Positions 6,664 to 11,917 of a DNA stretch of 13,098 nt are shown piece after piece; within the stretch, counting starts at the first letter, position 1, and each line of letters starts with the position of its first letter. The notes beneath the pieces are model-generated. The model ran no database searches, was not told the origin of the DNA, and saw nothing but the letters and a program-made list of their open reading frames with translations. The stretch comes from Fibrobacter sp. (GTDB lineage: Bacteria > Fibrobacterota > Fibrobacteria > Fibrobacterales > Fibrobacteraceae). Position numbers and translations under genes: made by a program. The stretch spans positions 1 through 13,098 of the forward strand of contig JAFWRL010000250.1 of assembly GCA_017520105.1 (NCBI GenBank). Reading direction: 5' to 3'.

Positions 6664-7488
6664 TTAGATAAACATCATCGTGTTGAGTTTGGCGCGGTAC
6701 TTCCAGGTGAGTTCGTGCTTGGGGCCGAGTACGCCGAATAGCGTGAGCATGGCTTTCTTTGCTGCGCCGTCGTTCCAGTCGGGGGCTTCGACGAACAAAT
6801 TCAGGAATGCCTGGAGGGCGTCTTCAAAGTGTTCTTCGCAGGCGAGTTTGCATGCTTCGTGATAGACGATGGCCTCCTTGCCCTGGACGTCCTTCTTGGC
6901 GGCTTCGGCGTGGAAGTCGAGAAGTTCCAAAAGCGATTTCGCTTCGCGGTACTGGTCGTCGGCTTCGGTGAACTTGGCGAGGATGTCTTTTGCTTTGGCG
7001 GTGTCGCCGAGTCCGAGGTTTGCTTTGGCCCAGAGGAGTTGGAGTTTCTTGTCGTTTGGCGTCTTGGAGAGGGCTTCGTCGAGCATCGGAAGCGCCTGGT
7101 CAAAGTTCTTTTGGGCGATGGCGTCTTCGAGTGCTGTCTGGAAACGCTGTTCGTCGGAGACGAAAAACTTTTCGAGACGTTTCTTGAGGTCTGCTTCTGG
7201 GAGAACTCCCTGAATGACATCTGCTATTTGCCCTTTATCGACCATGTGTATTTCGGGGACGGACTGCACGCGGAACATCTGGATGAGGCGCATGTTTTCG
7301 CGGTCGTCGCAACTCACGACGCCAAGCGTGAAGTCCATGCTCGTCGAAAGCTGACCGAGCAATTGAGAATAGGGAGCGCAATCGGGGTATTCTGCGGAAG
7401 AAAAGAGAATTGCAACAGCGCGGGTTTCGGAGGCTTGAATCACCTCGGTTTCAAAATTTTCTGCGGTAATCTGAACTACTTTAGCCAT
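6664..7488 (-). CDS. cnoX: CnoX/YbbN-type thioredoxin-TPR chaperone (chaperedoxin)
   Basis: The 274-residue protein matches E. coli CnoX (YbbN) in length and order of domains: an N-terminal thioredoxin fold (about 1-110) and a C-terminal tetratricopeptide part (about 112-274). The active-site loop reads AEYPDCAPY: the first cysteine of CXXC is replaced by Tyr34 and only Cys37 remains, comparable to SxxC in E. coli. A second cysteine in VSCDD (about 59) aligns with the one in LDCD of E. coli, and the cis-Pro loop SVPEIH is kept. The tail HELTWKYRAKLNTMMF parallels the family end (SKYRRQLYALLY). Known members hold oxidised or unfolding clients for GroEL/DnaK in the cytoplasm and lack ordinary thioredoxin reductase activity. 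That role here is by homology. It is the first gene of a two-gene operon, and its upstream region carries CTAG-rich direct repeats. The Shine-Dalgarno is weak. Confidence 0.85.
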   Translation of the reverse strand: MAKVVQITAENFETEVIQASETRAVAILFSSAEYPDCAPYSQLLGQLSTSMDFTLGVVSCDDRENMRLIQMFRVQSVPEIHMVDKGQIADVIQGVLPEADLKKRLEKFFVSDEQRFQTALEDAIAQKNFDQALPMLDEALSKTPNDKKLQLLWAKANLGLGDTAKAKDILAKFTEADDQYREAKSLLELLDFHAEAAKKDVQGKEAIVYHEACKLACEEHFEDALQAFLNLFVEAPDWNDGAAKKAMLTLFGVLGPKHELTWKYRAKLNTMMFI

Positions 7489-7506
7489 GCTGGTAAATTT
7501 AGTTAA

Positions 7507-7530
7507 TAGTTACTAGATACTAGTTACTAG
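7507..7530. repeat. Direct repeat TAGTTACTAG, two copies
   Basis: Two identical 10-base copies are separated by ATAC, giving a 14-base period with four CTAG-like steps. The tract lies 19-42 bases upstream of the CnoX start, where operator or promoter elements would be expected, but no recognised regulator site is evident. Confidence 0.6.
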
Positions 7531-7599
7531 TGATATGTAAAAACAGGGCGTTGCGGGATGTGCCCGCTTGAAGGGGTGGTGAGCAACAAAGTGCGAGCC

Positions 7600-7617
7600 A
7601 GGGGAAAGCTTTCCCCT
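7600..7617. repeat. Perfect 18-base palindrome
   Basis: AGGGGAAAGCTTTCCCCT is identical to its reverse complement. It lacks a following T-run on the plus strand (TAAATACT), so it is not a classic terminator. It could form a cruciform or act as a binding or recombination site, or simply be part of a dispersed repeat. Confidence 0.7.
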
Positions 7618-7755
7618 AAATACTATTTTCTCTCATCTCTCGTCTTTGCACTTCGTGCTAAATGTTTGGCTCAATCATGTAAAAAAACAAGTTTTTTTTC
7701 GCGATGTTCGCCTTATGCATTTATCGTCTCTCGTCTATTATCTATATTAATCTAC

Positions 7756-8259
7756 ATGTGTAAATGTTCTTTTTGCGGTTCAGAGGTTGAGTCTCTGAAA
7801 ATTGTAAACCTTGATTTGCGGTTTTGCCCCAAATGCTATTCCATCTTTTTCCCGTGCAACCAGACGTTCGCCTTTTACGGTGGGCTCACGGACAAGACGC
7901 GTGAATTGTGGCTTGAAGACCTGAAGAAGAAAAATGTTCAGGATCCGCCTTGTGAAAATCCTGTATGCATTGACCATGGGGCCCCGCTCGTGAAGGGCAA
8001 GCTTCCGCATTACGGTTTTGACGGCTACGTGACGACTTGCTGTGAAACATTCCACCTGCCACCGTCCAAGGTGAAGGAACTTTTGCAGTGGTCGCTTGAT
8101 ATCAAGGCCGCTCCGCAGGCAAGAGAAGGTAAACATCACTTTTTCTTTATCCGCTGGATTGATTCGCTTGTGACGAAGCTGTTTGGCGAGAAGGTCGAGG
8201 AAGAAGATCCTCTTGATTTGATTCAGTACAATCGAACTTTAAGGAAATTTTTTGAGTAA
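7756..8259 (+). CDS. Cysteine-rich zinc-ribbon protein, unknown function
   Basis: From the ATG at 7756 the product has 167 residues. It opens with a zinc ribbon: Cys4-x2-Cys7 and Cys24-x2-Cys27, plus extra cysteines 2 and 34. A second likely metal site follows: Cys66, Cys71, His74, Cys95/Cys96 and His100. The rest is soluble and charged with no membrane segment; FFFIRWIDSLVTKLF near 134-148 may be an amphipathic helix. No family is recognised beyond zinc ribbon. The frame continues upstream to 7558, but that stretch is repeat DNA. TATATT at 7743-7748 places a transcription start at about 7755-7756, so the message may be leaderless; no Shine-Dalgarno is present. It is the first gene of a four-gene operon: its TAA is immediately followed by the ATG of the next gene. 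Confidence 0.75.
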   Translation: MCKCSFCGSEVESLKIVNLDLRFCPKCYSIFFPCNQTFAFYGGLTDKTRELWLEDLKKKNVQDPPCENPVCIDHGAPLVKGKLPHYGFDGYVTTCCETFHLPPSKVKELLQWSLDIKAAPQAREGKHHFFFIRWIDSLVTKLFGEKVEEEDPLDLIQYNRTLRKFFE

Positions 8260-8991
8260 ATGAAAAAATCATATACAATTTTGGCAATCATTGCTGTTAT
8301 TGTTATTGCAATATATGTGATGCTTCCAAAAGAACGTTTTGCGGAAAGTGTTTTCCCGTTAGGGGATGGTGCGAAAGTATCCGCTTATGACGATAACGCA
8401 GATGGCGGCACTTCTGTTGTTCTGTTTGATTCTTCGGATTCTCTTGTTTCGTTCCAGTGCACGCTTGGCGCGGACGAGAAAAAGTCGGCTTGGTGCGGGT
8501 TGGTGTTCGACTTTGATCCGAATGGTGAAAAAAACTTCCACAACTGGAAAAATGTAGATACTCTTTATCTAGATATTGATGCTGTGGGAACGGCTGAAAT
8601 AAATGTAAAGACTTGGACGTATGACCCGGATGTGACTGAATTGAACAGACCGGAAACATTTAGGTTGTTGTTGAAGGAAGTTCCGGTAAAATCGGGTCGC
8701 AATAAAATTGCGATACCTTTTGAGCAACTTTACATTCCTGATTTCTGGTATGATAATCTCGGCGTGAAACGTTCGTGGAATCGTCCGCATCATGAAAGTG
8801 TTGCCCGCGTAGAAATATCAACTGGATGGAAACAGCCTCGTGGAAAGAACTTTGTTGTAAACGTTAGAGAGATTTCTGTGAGCGGTGTCAGTAATAGAAA
8901 TTACGGTATATTCCTGTTCATGATTCTCGGCCTCATGATTGTTGCCATAGGACGCAGACATCCTGTGAAGGTGCATGATGAAAAAGAATAA
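8260..8991 (+). CDS. Membrane-anchored periplasmic protein (paralogue A)
   Basis: The 243-residue product has a membrane segment at each end: residues about 5-22 (YTILAIIAVIVIAIYVML) and about 215-231 (YGIFLFMILGLMIVAIG). The basic N-terminus and C-terminal RRHPVK tail are probably cytoplasmic, placing the roughly 190-residue beta-rich middle in the periplasm. That middle has strands such as VDTLYLDIDAVG, FRLLLKEVPV and IAIPFEQLYIPDFWYD and resembles a jelly-roll or galactose-binding-like fold, but this is a shape argument, not a motif match. It is a clear paralogue of the next gene: AWCGLVFDFD/TYAGVGFNLK, NVDTLYLDID/KFDSIEVHVA, LLLKEVPV/VLEKDIPS, and IPDFWYDNLG/VPEWWFSSQG. It abuts the zinc-ribbon gene with no gap and overlaps the next gene by about 14 bases. 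Confidence 0.8.
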   Translation: MKKSYTILAIIAVIVIAIYVMLPKERFAESVFPLGDGAKVSAYDDNADGGTSVVLFDSSDSLVSFQCTLGADEKKSAWCGLVFDFDPNGEKNFHNWKNVDTLYLDIDAVGTAEINVKTWTYDPDVTELNRPETFRLLLKEVPVKSGRNKIAIPFEQLYIPDFWYDNLGVKRSWNRPHHESVARVEISTGWKQPRGKNFVVNVREISVSGVSNRNYGIFLFMILGLMIVAIGRRHPVKVHDEKE

Positions 8992-9763
8992 ATGGTTGGG
9001 AGTGTCCATTTTTCTAGCCTTGCTTGTTGCGTGGGGCTTTTTGTATTCTCGTAGTGGGAATGGTTTTGTTGAACTTTTCCCAGAACGAACGTTTGAGCTC
9101 TTTCCGCTGAACGATAGCGCTGTGGGAGGATTTTCGACAAGCGAAGTGCAGCTGACGGATACGCTTCTCATTGCGTCCGTGAACATCCGTACTGGAAAAG
9201 CGTTTACTTACGCTGGTGTCGGTTTTAATTTGAAATCTGCGAATCGTCGTCCGTCCGGTCTTTTGGACTTGACGAAGTTTGATTCCATTGAAGTACATGT
9301 GGCGTCGAAACGGATGAACTCCATGAAACTCCGCATTTTGACGGATGACCCGGTCTATACGCGCAATGGTGATTATGCGACGCTCCGTGTCCTGGAAAAG
9401 GATATTCCTTCGGCTCCATATTTGCTGATGGGTGGCTCCAAGGAACGCTTTGCCGTGAGTAAGATTGCTCTGAGCGAGTTTAAGGTTCCGGAATGGTGGT
9501 TCTCTTCGCAGGGCCTTGAAAAAGATGACGGTATGACGTATTTGGGACGGGCCTCGTTCTTTGAAGTTGTCAGTGGAAGTTCTACGCTTCGCGGTATTCC
9601 TGACGAAATGGAAATCCGTTATGTCCGCATTTGGAAGGATAATGCGGAAAATAGAAAAACTTTGTACGGAGTGCTTGCTTGCATTTTGCTTGGCTTTGTT
9701 CTGTTCTGTGTATATGCCTTGAAAACACGCGGGGGTAAAGATGCAAAGAAACTGGACGCTTGA
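8978..9763 (+). CDS. Membrane-anchored periplasmic protein (paralogue B)
   Basis: The product has 261 residues from the ATG at 8978, chosen over the adjacent ATG at 8975 because GAAGG (8967-8971) then sits six rather than three bases away. The architecture equals that of its upstream paralogue: N-terminal helix (about 6-22), periplasmic beta-rich domain, C-terminal helix (about 229-248) and a basic cytoplasmic tail (KTRGGKDAKK). Shared landmarks are listed under paralogue A; sequence identity is low, so the duplication is old or the two have diverged to different ligands. No catalytic motif is visible. The start overlaps the previous gene by 14 bases and the end overlaps the permease gene by 23 bases, so coordinated translation is very likely. 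Confidence 0.8.
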   Translation: MKKNKWLGVSIFLALLVAWGFLYSRSGNGFVELFPERTFELFPLNDSAVGGFSTSEVQLTDTLLIASVNIRTGKAFTYAGVGFNLKSANRRPSGLLDLTKFDSIEVHVASKRMNSMKLRILTDDPVYTRNGDYATLRVLEKDIPSAPYLLMGGSKERFAVSKIALSEFKVPEWWFSSQGLEKDDGMTYLGRASFFEVVSGSSTLRGIPDEMEIRYVRIWKDNAENRKTLYGVLACILLGFVLFCVYALKTRGGKDAKKLDA

Positions 9764-10868
9764 TAGGGTGATGCGCTATGTGCTGATTGCGGTTGCTGTC
9801 GGCGTGTCCCTATATGTGCTGAACTACTTAAGAGGGGTCCTTTTCCCATTTTTTGCGGCTTTCTTGATTGCCTATATTATGGACCCTTTAGTTTGTTGGT
9901 TGCAAATAAAGTTCCGCTATCGCGTAATCGCTGTGATTGTCGTGATTCTTGCCTGTGCTGTGATTATTGGTGGCTGTATGTACTTTTTTGTGCCGAGGGT
10001 CGTGCACGAAGTCCAATATTTGGGAACGCTTCTTTCGAGGGTGTTTACGGATTCGACTTGGAGTGACCGTATAATGACGTTCCTTCCTGCGGATATGTGG
10101 ACTTCCGTGAAGTCCCTGATTTCATGGGATGGCGTTGCCGAGGCAATGGAATCGCTTGATGTGTGGAGCGTGGTACAGACTATTTCGGATAAAATTCTTC
10201 CGAGCGCTTGGGGCGTGCTTTCGAAAACCTCGACGATTCTTGTCGGTATCTCGAGTGCGGCAATCGTCTTTATGTACCTTGTCTTCATTATGCTGGATAT
10301 GCACAAAATAAAAAAAGGTGTTAGACGCTTGATTCCGAGACGCTACCGCCGTGAATCGGGTGAGTTTGCAAGTTCTATAGACAAATTTATGGGAACGTAT
10401 TTCCGTGCTCAATCCATGGTGGCACTGTCGGTCGGAATTCTCTATGCGATTGGGTTTAGCGTTATTGGACTGCCTATGGGCGTTGCGTTTGGACTTTTTT
10501 CTGGCGCGTTAAACATGATCCCGTACATGCAGTTGACGACGATTCCCTTGGCCCTTCTACTGGCGGTGGTTTACGCTCTAGACAAAGGAATGCCGTTCTG
10601 GGAGGTGGCGTTGATTATTCTTGCGGTCTATCTTATTGTGCAAATCATTCAGGACTTTTTCCTGGTTCCGCATATCATCGGAAAGTCGATGAACCTTCCT
10701 CCAGTGGGAATCCTCCTTTCGCTCTCGATCTGGGGTAAGCTGCTCGGGTTCTTGGGACTTTTGGTGGCTATCCCGTTTACGTGCCTTTGCCTGGTCTATA
10801 TAGAAAAGCTTAGAACCAAGGCCGACCAGTATGTCGAGGAATCGGGCAGACTGGCTCCCAAGGCTTGA
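9741..10868 (+). CDS. AI-2E family (PerM-like) membrane permease
   Basis: The 375-residue protein is an integral inner-membrane protein of the AI-2E/PerM/UPF0118 family (PF01594). It has two helices near the N-terminus (about 11-28 and 33-50), a third at 62-84, an extended periplasmic or peripheral region (about 85-155) and a cluster of helices from about 160 to the end. The family signature is visible in QDFFLVPHIIGKSMNLPPVG (about 309-328) followed by LLGFLGLLVAIPF. Length is normal. Members export varied small molecules or ions (autoinducer-2, Na+/H+, indole-acetic acid); substrate cannot be inferred here. GGGGG (9731-9735) precedes the ATG by five bases. It is the last gene of the operon and overlaps paralogue B by 23 bases. 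I see no strong terminator after its TGA. Confidence 0.9.
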   Translation: MQRNWTLDRVMRYVLIAVAVGVSLYVLNYLRGVLFPFFAAFLIAYIMDPLVCWLQIKFRYRVIAVIVVILACAVIIGGCMYFFVPRVVHEVQYLGTLLSRVFTDSTWSDRIMTFLPADMWTSVKSLISWDGVAEAMESLDVWSVVQTISDKILPSAWGVLSKTSTILVGISSAAIVFMYLVFIMLDMHKIKKGVRRLIPRRYRRESGEFASSIDKFMGTYFRAQSMVALSVGILYAIGFSVIGLPMGVAFGLFSGALNMIPYMQLTTIPLALLLAVVYALDKGMPFWEVALIILAVYLIVQIIQDFFLVPHIIGKSMNLPPVGILLSLSIWGKLLGFLGLLVAIPFTCLCLVYIEKLRTKADQYVEESGRLAPKA

Positions 10869-10928
10869 TTTATGGGCTTTTAAAACATTTTTTTCAAATT
10901 ATTCTATTCTACCTTAAGAAAAAAAAAG

Positions 10929-10934
10929 TATAAT
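10929..10934 (+). promoter_or_regulatory. -10 box of the HU gene promoter
   Basis: A perfect TATAAT lies 42 bases upstream of the HU start and directly follows an A-rich tract (10918-10927). No good -35 hexamer is found at the usual distance; TTCTAC at 10907 is weak. Transcription would start near 10941. Confidence 0.55.
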
Positions 10935-10975
10935 ATTACCAAACATTTCACAAATCTGACTCAAGGAGTTAAAAA

Positions 10976-11275
10976 ATGAACAAACAAGATCTCATTGAAG
11001 CCGTGCTCGCCAACAAGGAAGCAGGCGTTGAATCCAAGGCTGCTGCTGCTCGTGCTATCGACGCAGTTCTCGACGGTATCGCCGCTGGCCTCAAGAAGGA
11101 CGGCAACGTCCAGTTGATCGGTTTCGGTACTTTCGCTGTGAAGTCCCGCGCTGCTCGTACTGGCCGCAACCCGCAGACTGGTGCTACCATCAAGATCAAG
11201 GCTTCCAAGACCGTCGGCTTCAAGGCTGGTGCAGCTCTCAAGGCTGACGCTGCCAAGAGCAAGGCTAAGAAGTAA
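10976..11275 (+). CDS. hup: HU-family DNA-binding protein
   Basis: The 99-residue protein is a histone-like HU/IHF-family nucleoid protein that binds and bends DNA as a dimer. The helical N-terminus [13 protein letters not shown], the GFGTF turn (about 49-53), the DNA-binding arm with [16 protein letters not shown] (about 59-74) and the closing FKAGAALK are all intact. It is about nine residues longer than the typical 90 because of an Ala/Lys-rich tail ([10 protein letters not shown]). AAGGAG (10963-10968) sits seven bases from the ATG, one of the best ribosome binding sites in the window, and codon use is strongly biased, consistent with high expression. HU versus a specific IHF subunit cannot be settled by eye; the GFGTF arm and solitary gene favour HU. 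It is monocistronic with its own promoter and terminator. Confidence 0.95.
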   Translation: MNKQDLIEAVLANKEAGVESKAAAARAIDAVLDGIAAGLKKDGNVQLIGFGTFAVKSRAARTGRNPQTGATIKIKASKTVGFKAGAALKADAAKSKAKK

Positions 11276-11305
11276 TTTCTGAGCTGGATTTGCTTTTCGC
11301 AAAAG

Positions 11306-11337
11306 AAAGGATTGTCTTATGGCAATCCTTTTTTGTT
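11306..11337 (+). terminator. Intrinsic terminator of the HU gene
   Basis: The nine-pair stem AAAGGATTG (11306-11314) with CAATCCTTT (11323-11331) encloses an eight-base loop and is followed by TTTGTTTG. It lies 31 bases after the HU stop codon. Confidence 0.85.
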
Positions 11338-11362
11338 TGTCTGTTGAATTTTTTCCTGTAGT

Positions 11363-11391
11363 TTTACTAGATTGCCTATTGTATTGATACT
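11363..11391 (+). promoter_or_regulatory. Weak candidate promoter of the small lipoprotein gene
   Basis: TTTACT (11363-11368) and GATACT (11386-11391), each with 4 of 6 consensus bases, are 17 bases apart. A start near 11398 would leave a 13-base leader carrying AGAGG (11401-11405). Confidence 0.35.
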
Positions 11392-11410
11392 TAACAACTT
11401 AGAGGTTTTT

Positions 11411-11608
11411 ATGAAACGCGTTTTCTTGGGAATGTTCTTTACCGTAGCTCTCTTTACTGTTGTGGGCTGTTCTTCGTCGTCTTCGAGCGCGGATGAAAGT
11501 ACTACCGATGAATGCTTGGAAGATCCGAATCTTCCCATTTGTCAAGGACCTGATAATGGACCGGATGATGGTCTGGATGATGGTCCGGGTTTGTCGGACG
11601 AATTATAG
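11411..11608 (+). CDS. Small acidic lipoprotein with poly-serine linker
   Basis: The product has 65 residues. The ATG at 11411 is preceded by AGAGG with a five-base spacer and gives a classic lipoprotein signal: MKR, a hydrophobic stretch and lipobox VVGC (acylated Cys20). The frame opens 39 bases earlier but without a binding site. Six serines follow the cysteine as a flexible linker. The remainder is short and acidic: a possible disulfide loop CLEDPNLPIC, then a repetitive tail GPDNGPDDGLDDGPG encoded by near-identical short DNA units. There is no aspartate at +2, so export to the outer membrane is expected. Poly-serine after the lipobox is common in Fibrobacter lipoproteins. No folded domain is visible and the function is unknown; it could also be the remnant of a longer surface lipoprotein. 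Confidence 0.75.
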   Translation: MKRVFLGMFFTVALFTVVGCSSSSSSADESTTDECLEDPNLPICQGPDNGPDDGLDDGPGLSDEL

Positions 11609-11619
11609 TCGGAGAATTT

Positions 11620-11641
11620 TGGCGAAATAACGTTTTCGCCA
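11620..11641 (+). terminator. Possible terminator after the small lipoprotein
   Basis: TGGCGAAA (11620-11627) pairs perfectly with TTTCGCCA (11634-11641) around a six-base loop, 12 bases after the lipoprotein stop. The following sequence is only moderately T-rich (TTGAAACTTTTAC), so termination may be weak. The hairpin ends exactly where the next promoter begins. Confidence 0.5.
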
Positions 11642-11670
11642 TTGAAACTTTTACATTTTTTGTCTATATT
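11642..11670 (+). promoter_or_regulatory. Strong sigma-70-type promoter upstream of the RNA element and carB
   Basis: TTGAAA (11642-11647) and TATATT (11665-11670), each with 5 of 6 consensus bases, are spaced by exactly 17. Transcription would start near 11677. This is the best promoter in the window, yet the first convincing start codon is 241 bases downstream and a terminator lies between. Confidence 0.65.
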
Positions 11671-11676
11671 TGCGCA

Positions 11677-11835
11677 AGTTTAAACCTTGAGTGATTTAGA
11701 CAAGAGATGAAACAAATTCTTGCAATGTCGAAGCCCAATGCGATTTGCGCAATCCACTGCGCAACGGCAGATGGCTTTTTCAAGGTTAATAGTTTTTTGG
11801 ATTTTGCTGAACCGTTTGGTTCGGCATTTTTTTTT
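11677..11835 (+). ncRNA. Candidate structured RNA or transcription-attenuation leader upstream of carB
   Basis: From the predicted start (about 11677) to the T-run of the terminator this would be a transcript of about 160 bases. It has an eight-pair closing stem, AACCTTGA (11683-11690) with TCAAGGTT (11780-11787). Inside lie a perfect hairpin TTGCGCA/TGCGCAA (11745-11751 with 11758-11764, loop ATCCAC), a CAAGA/TCTTG stem (11701-11705 with 11718-11722) and AAGCC/GGCTT (11731-11735 with 11773-11777). A strong terminator follows 17 bases after the closing stem. The layout of aptamer-like fold then terminator fits either a free small RNA, including a 6S-like RNA, or a leader that controls carB by premature termination. 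I recognise no known riboswitch or PyrR-binding consensus. The whole call is structural inference. Confidence 0.5.
11805..11835 (+). terminator. Strong intrinsic terminator in front of carB
   Basis: A nine-pair stem TGCTGAACC (11805-11813) with GGTTCGGCA (11818-11826), one G-U pair and a GTTT loop, is followed by nine consecutive T. It is a textbook intrinsic terminator placed 83 bases upstream of the carB start codon with no intact gene ending just before it, which is why the preceding 130 bases are proposed as an RNA element. Confidence 0.85.
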
Positions 11836-11840
11836 ACCCA

Positions 11841-11868
11841 GCGTCATCCTGAGCGCAGCGAAGGATCC
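11841..11868. repeat. GTCATCCTGAGCG-type dispersed intergenic repeat
   Basis: The sequence contains GTCATCCTGAGCG (11843-11855) followed by CAGCGAAGGATCC. From general knowledge, this motif is a very widespread intergenic repeat in unrelated bacterial genomes; its antisense reading gives the familiar spurious peptide SFAALRMT, also found here. The ends ATCCT and AGGAT are inverted, so it can fold as a small REP-like hairpin. It lies between the terminator and the carB ribosome binding site. Confidence 0.75.
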
Positions 11869-11917
11869 AGGGCAGTTTAACACAAGAGTTTAATAATTAG
11901 TCAAACGGAGATAAAAA

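Larger units (their letters stand above)
7489..7755. other. Repeat-rich intergenic region, probable dispersed element
   Basis: The 267 bases between divergent genes hold several structured parts. There is a 10-base direct repeat TAGTTACTAG (7507-7516 and 7521-7530), a hairpin GCGGG/CCCGC (7553-7567), and a G-rich run. There is a perfect 18-base palindrome AGGGGAAAGCTTTCCCCT (7600-7617), a hairpin GCAC/GTGC (7648-7658), and two TCTCTCGTCT words (7635-7644 and 7727-7736). The zinc-ribbon reading frame extends into it from 7558, but that part lacks a ribosome binding site and has repeat-like composition, so I treat it as non-coding. Confidence 0.6.

Noticed and set aside
6829..7506. 225-codon plus-strand frame opposite the CnoX-like gene
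   Set aside because: Antisense shadow; the minus-strand product matches a known family from end to end.
7558..7755. Upstream extension of the zinc-ribbon protein by 66 residues
   Set aside because: The stretch is palindromic and repeat-rich, has no binding site at 7558, and the start falls inside a hairpin. The zinc ribbon begins right after the ATG at 7756.
11707..11880. 57-codon frame starting ATGAAACAAATT upstream of carB, a possible leader peptide
   Set aside because: It has no properly spaced ribosome binding site, runs straight through the terminator hairpin and T-run, and ends in the dispersed repeat. A short leader peptide control cannot be excluded but has no positive support.
11680..11883. 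67-codon minus-strand frame containing SFAALRMT
   Set aside because: This peptide is the well-known spurious translation of the GTCATCCTGAGCG-type repeat, joined to the structured RNA region.
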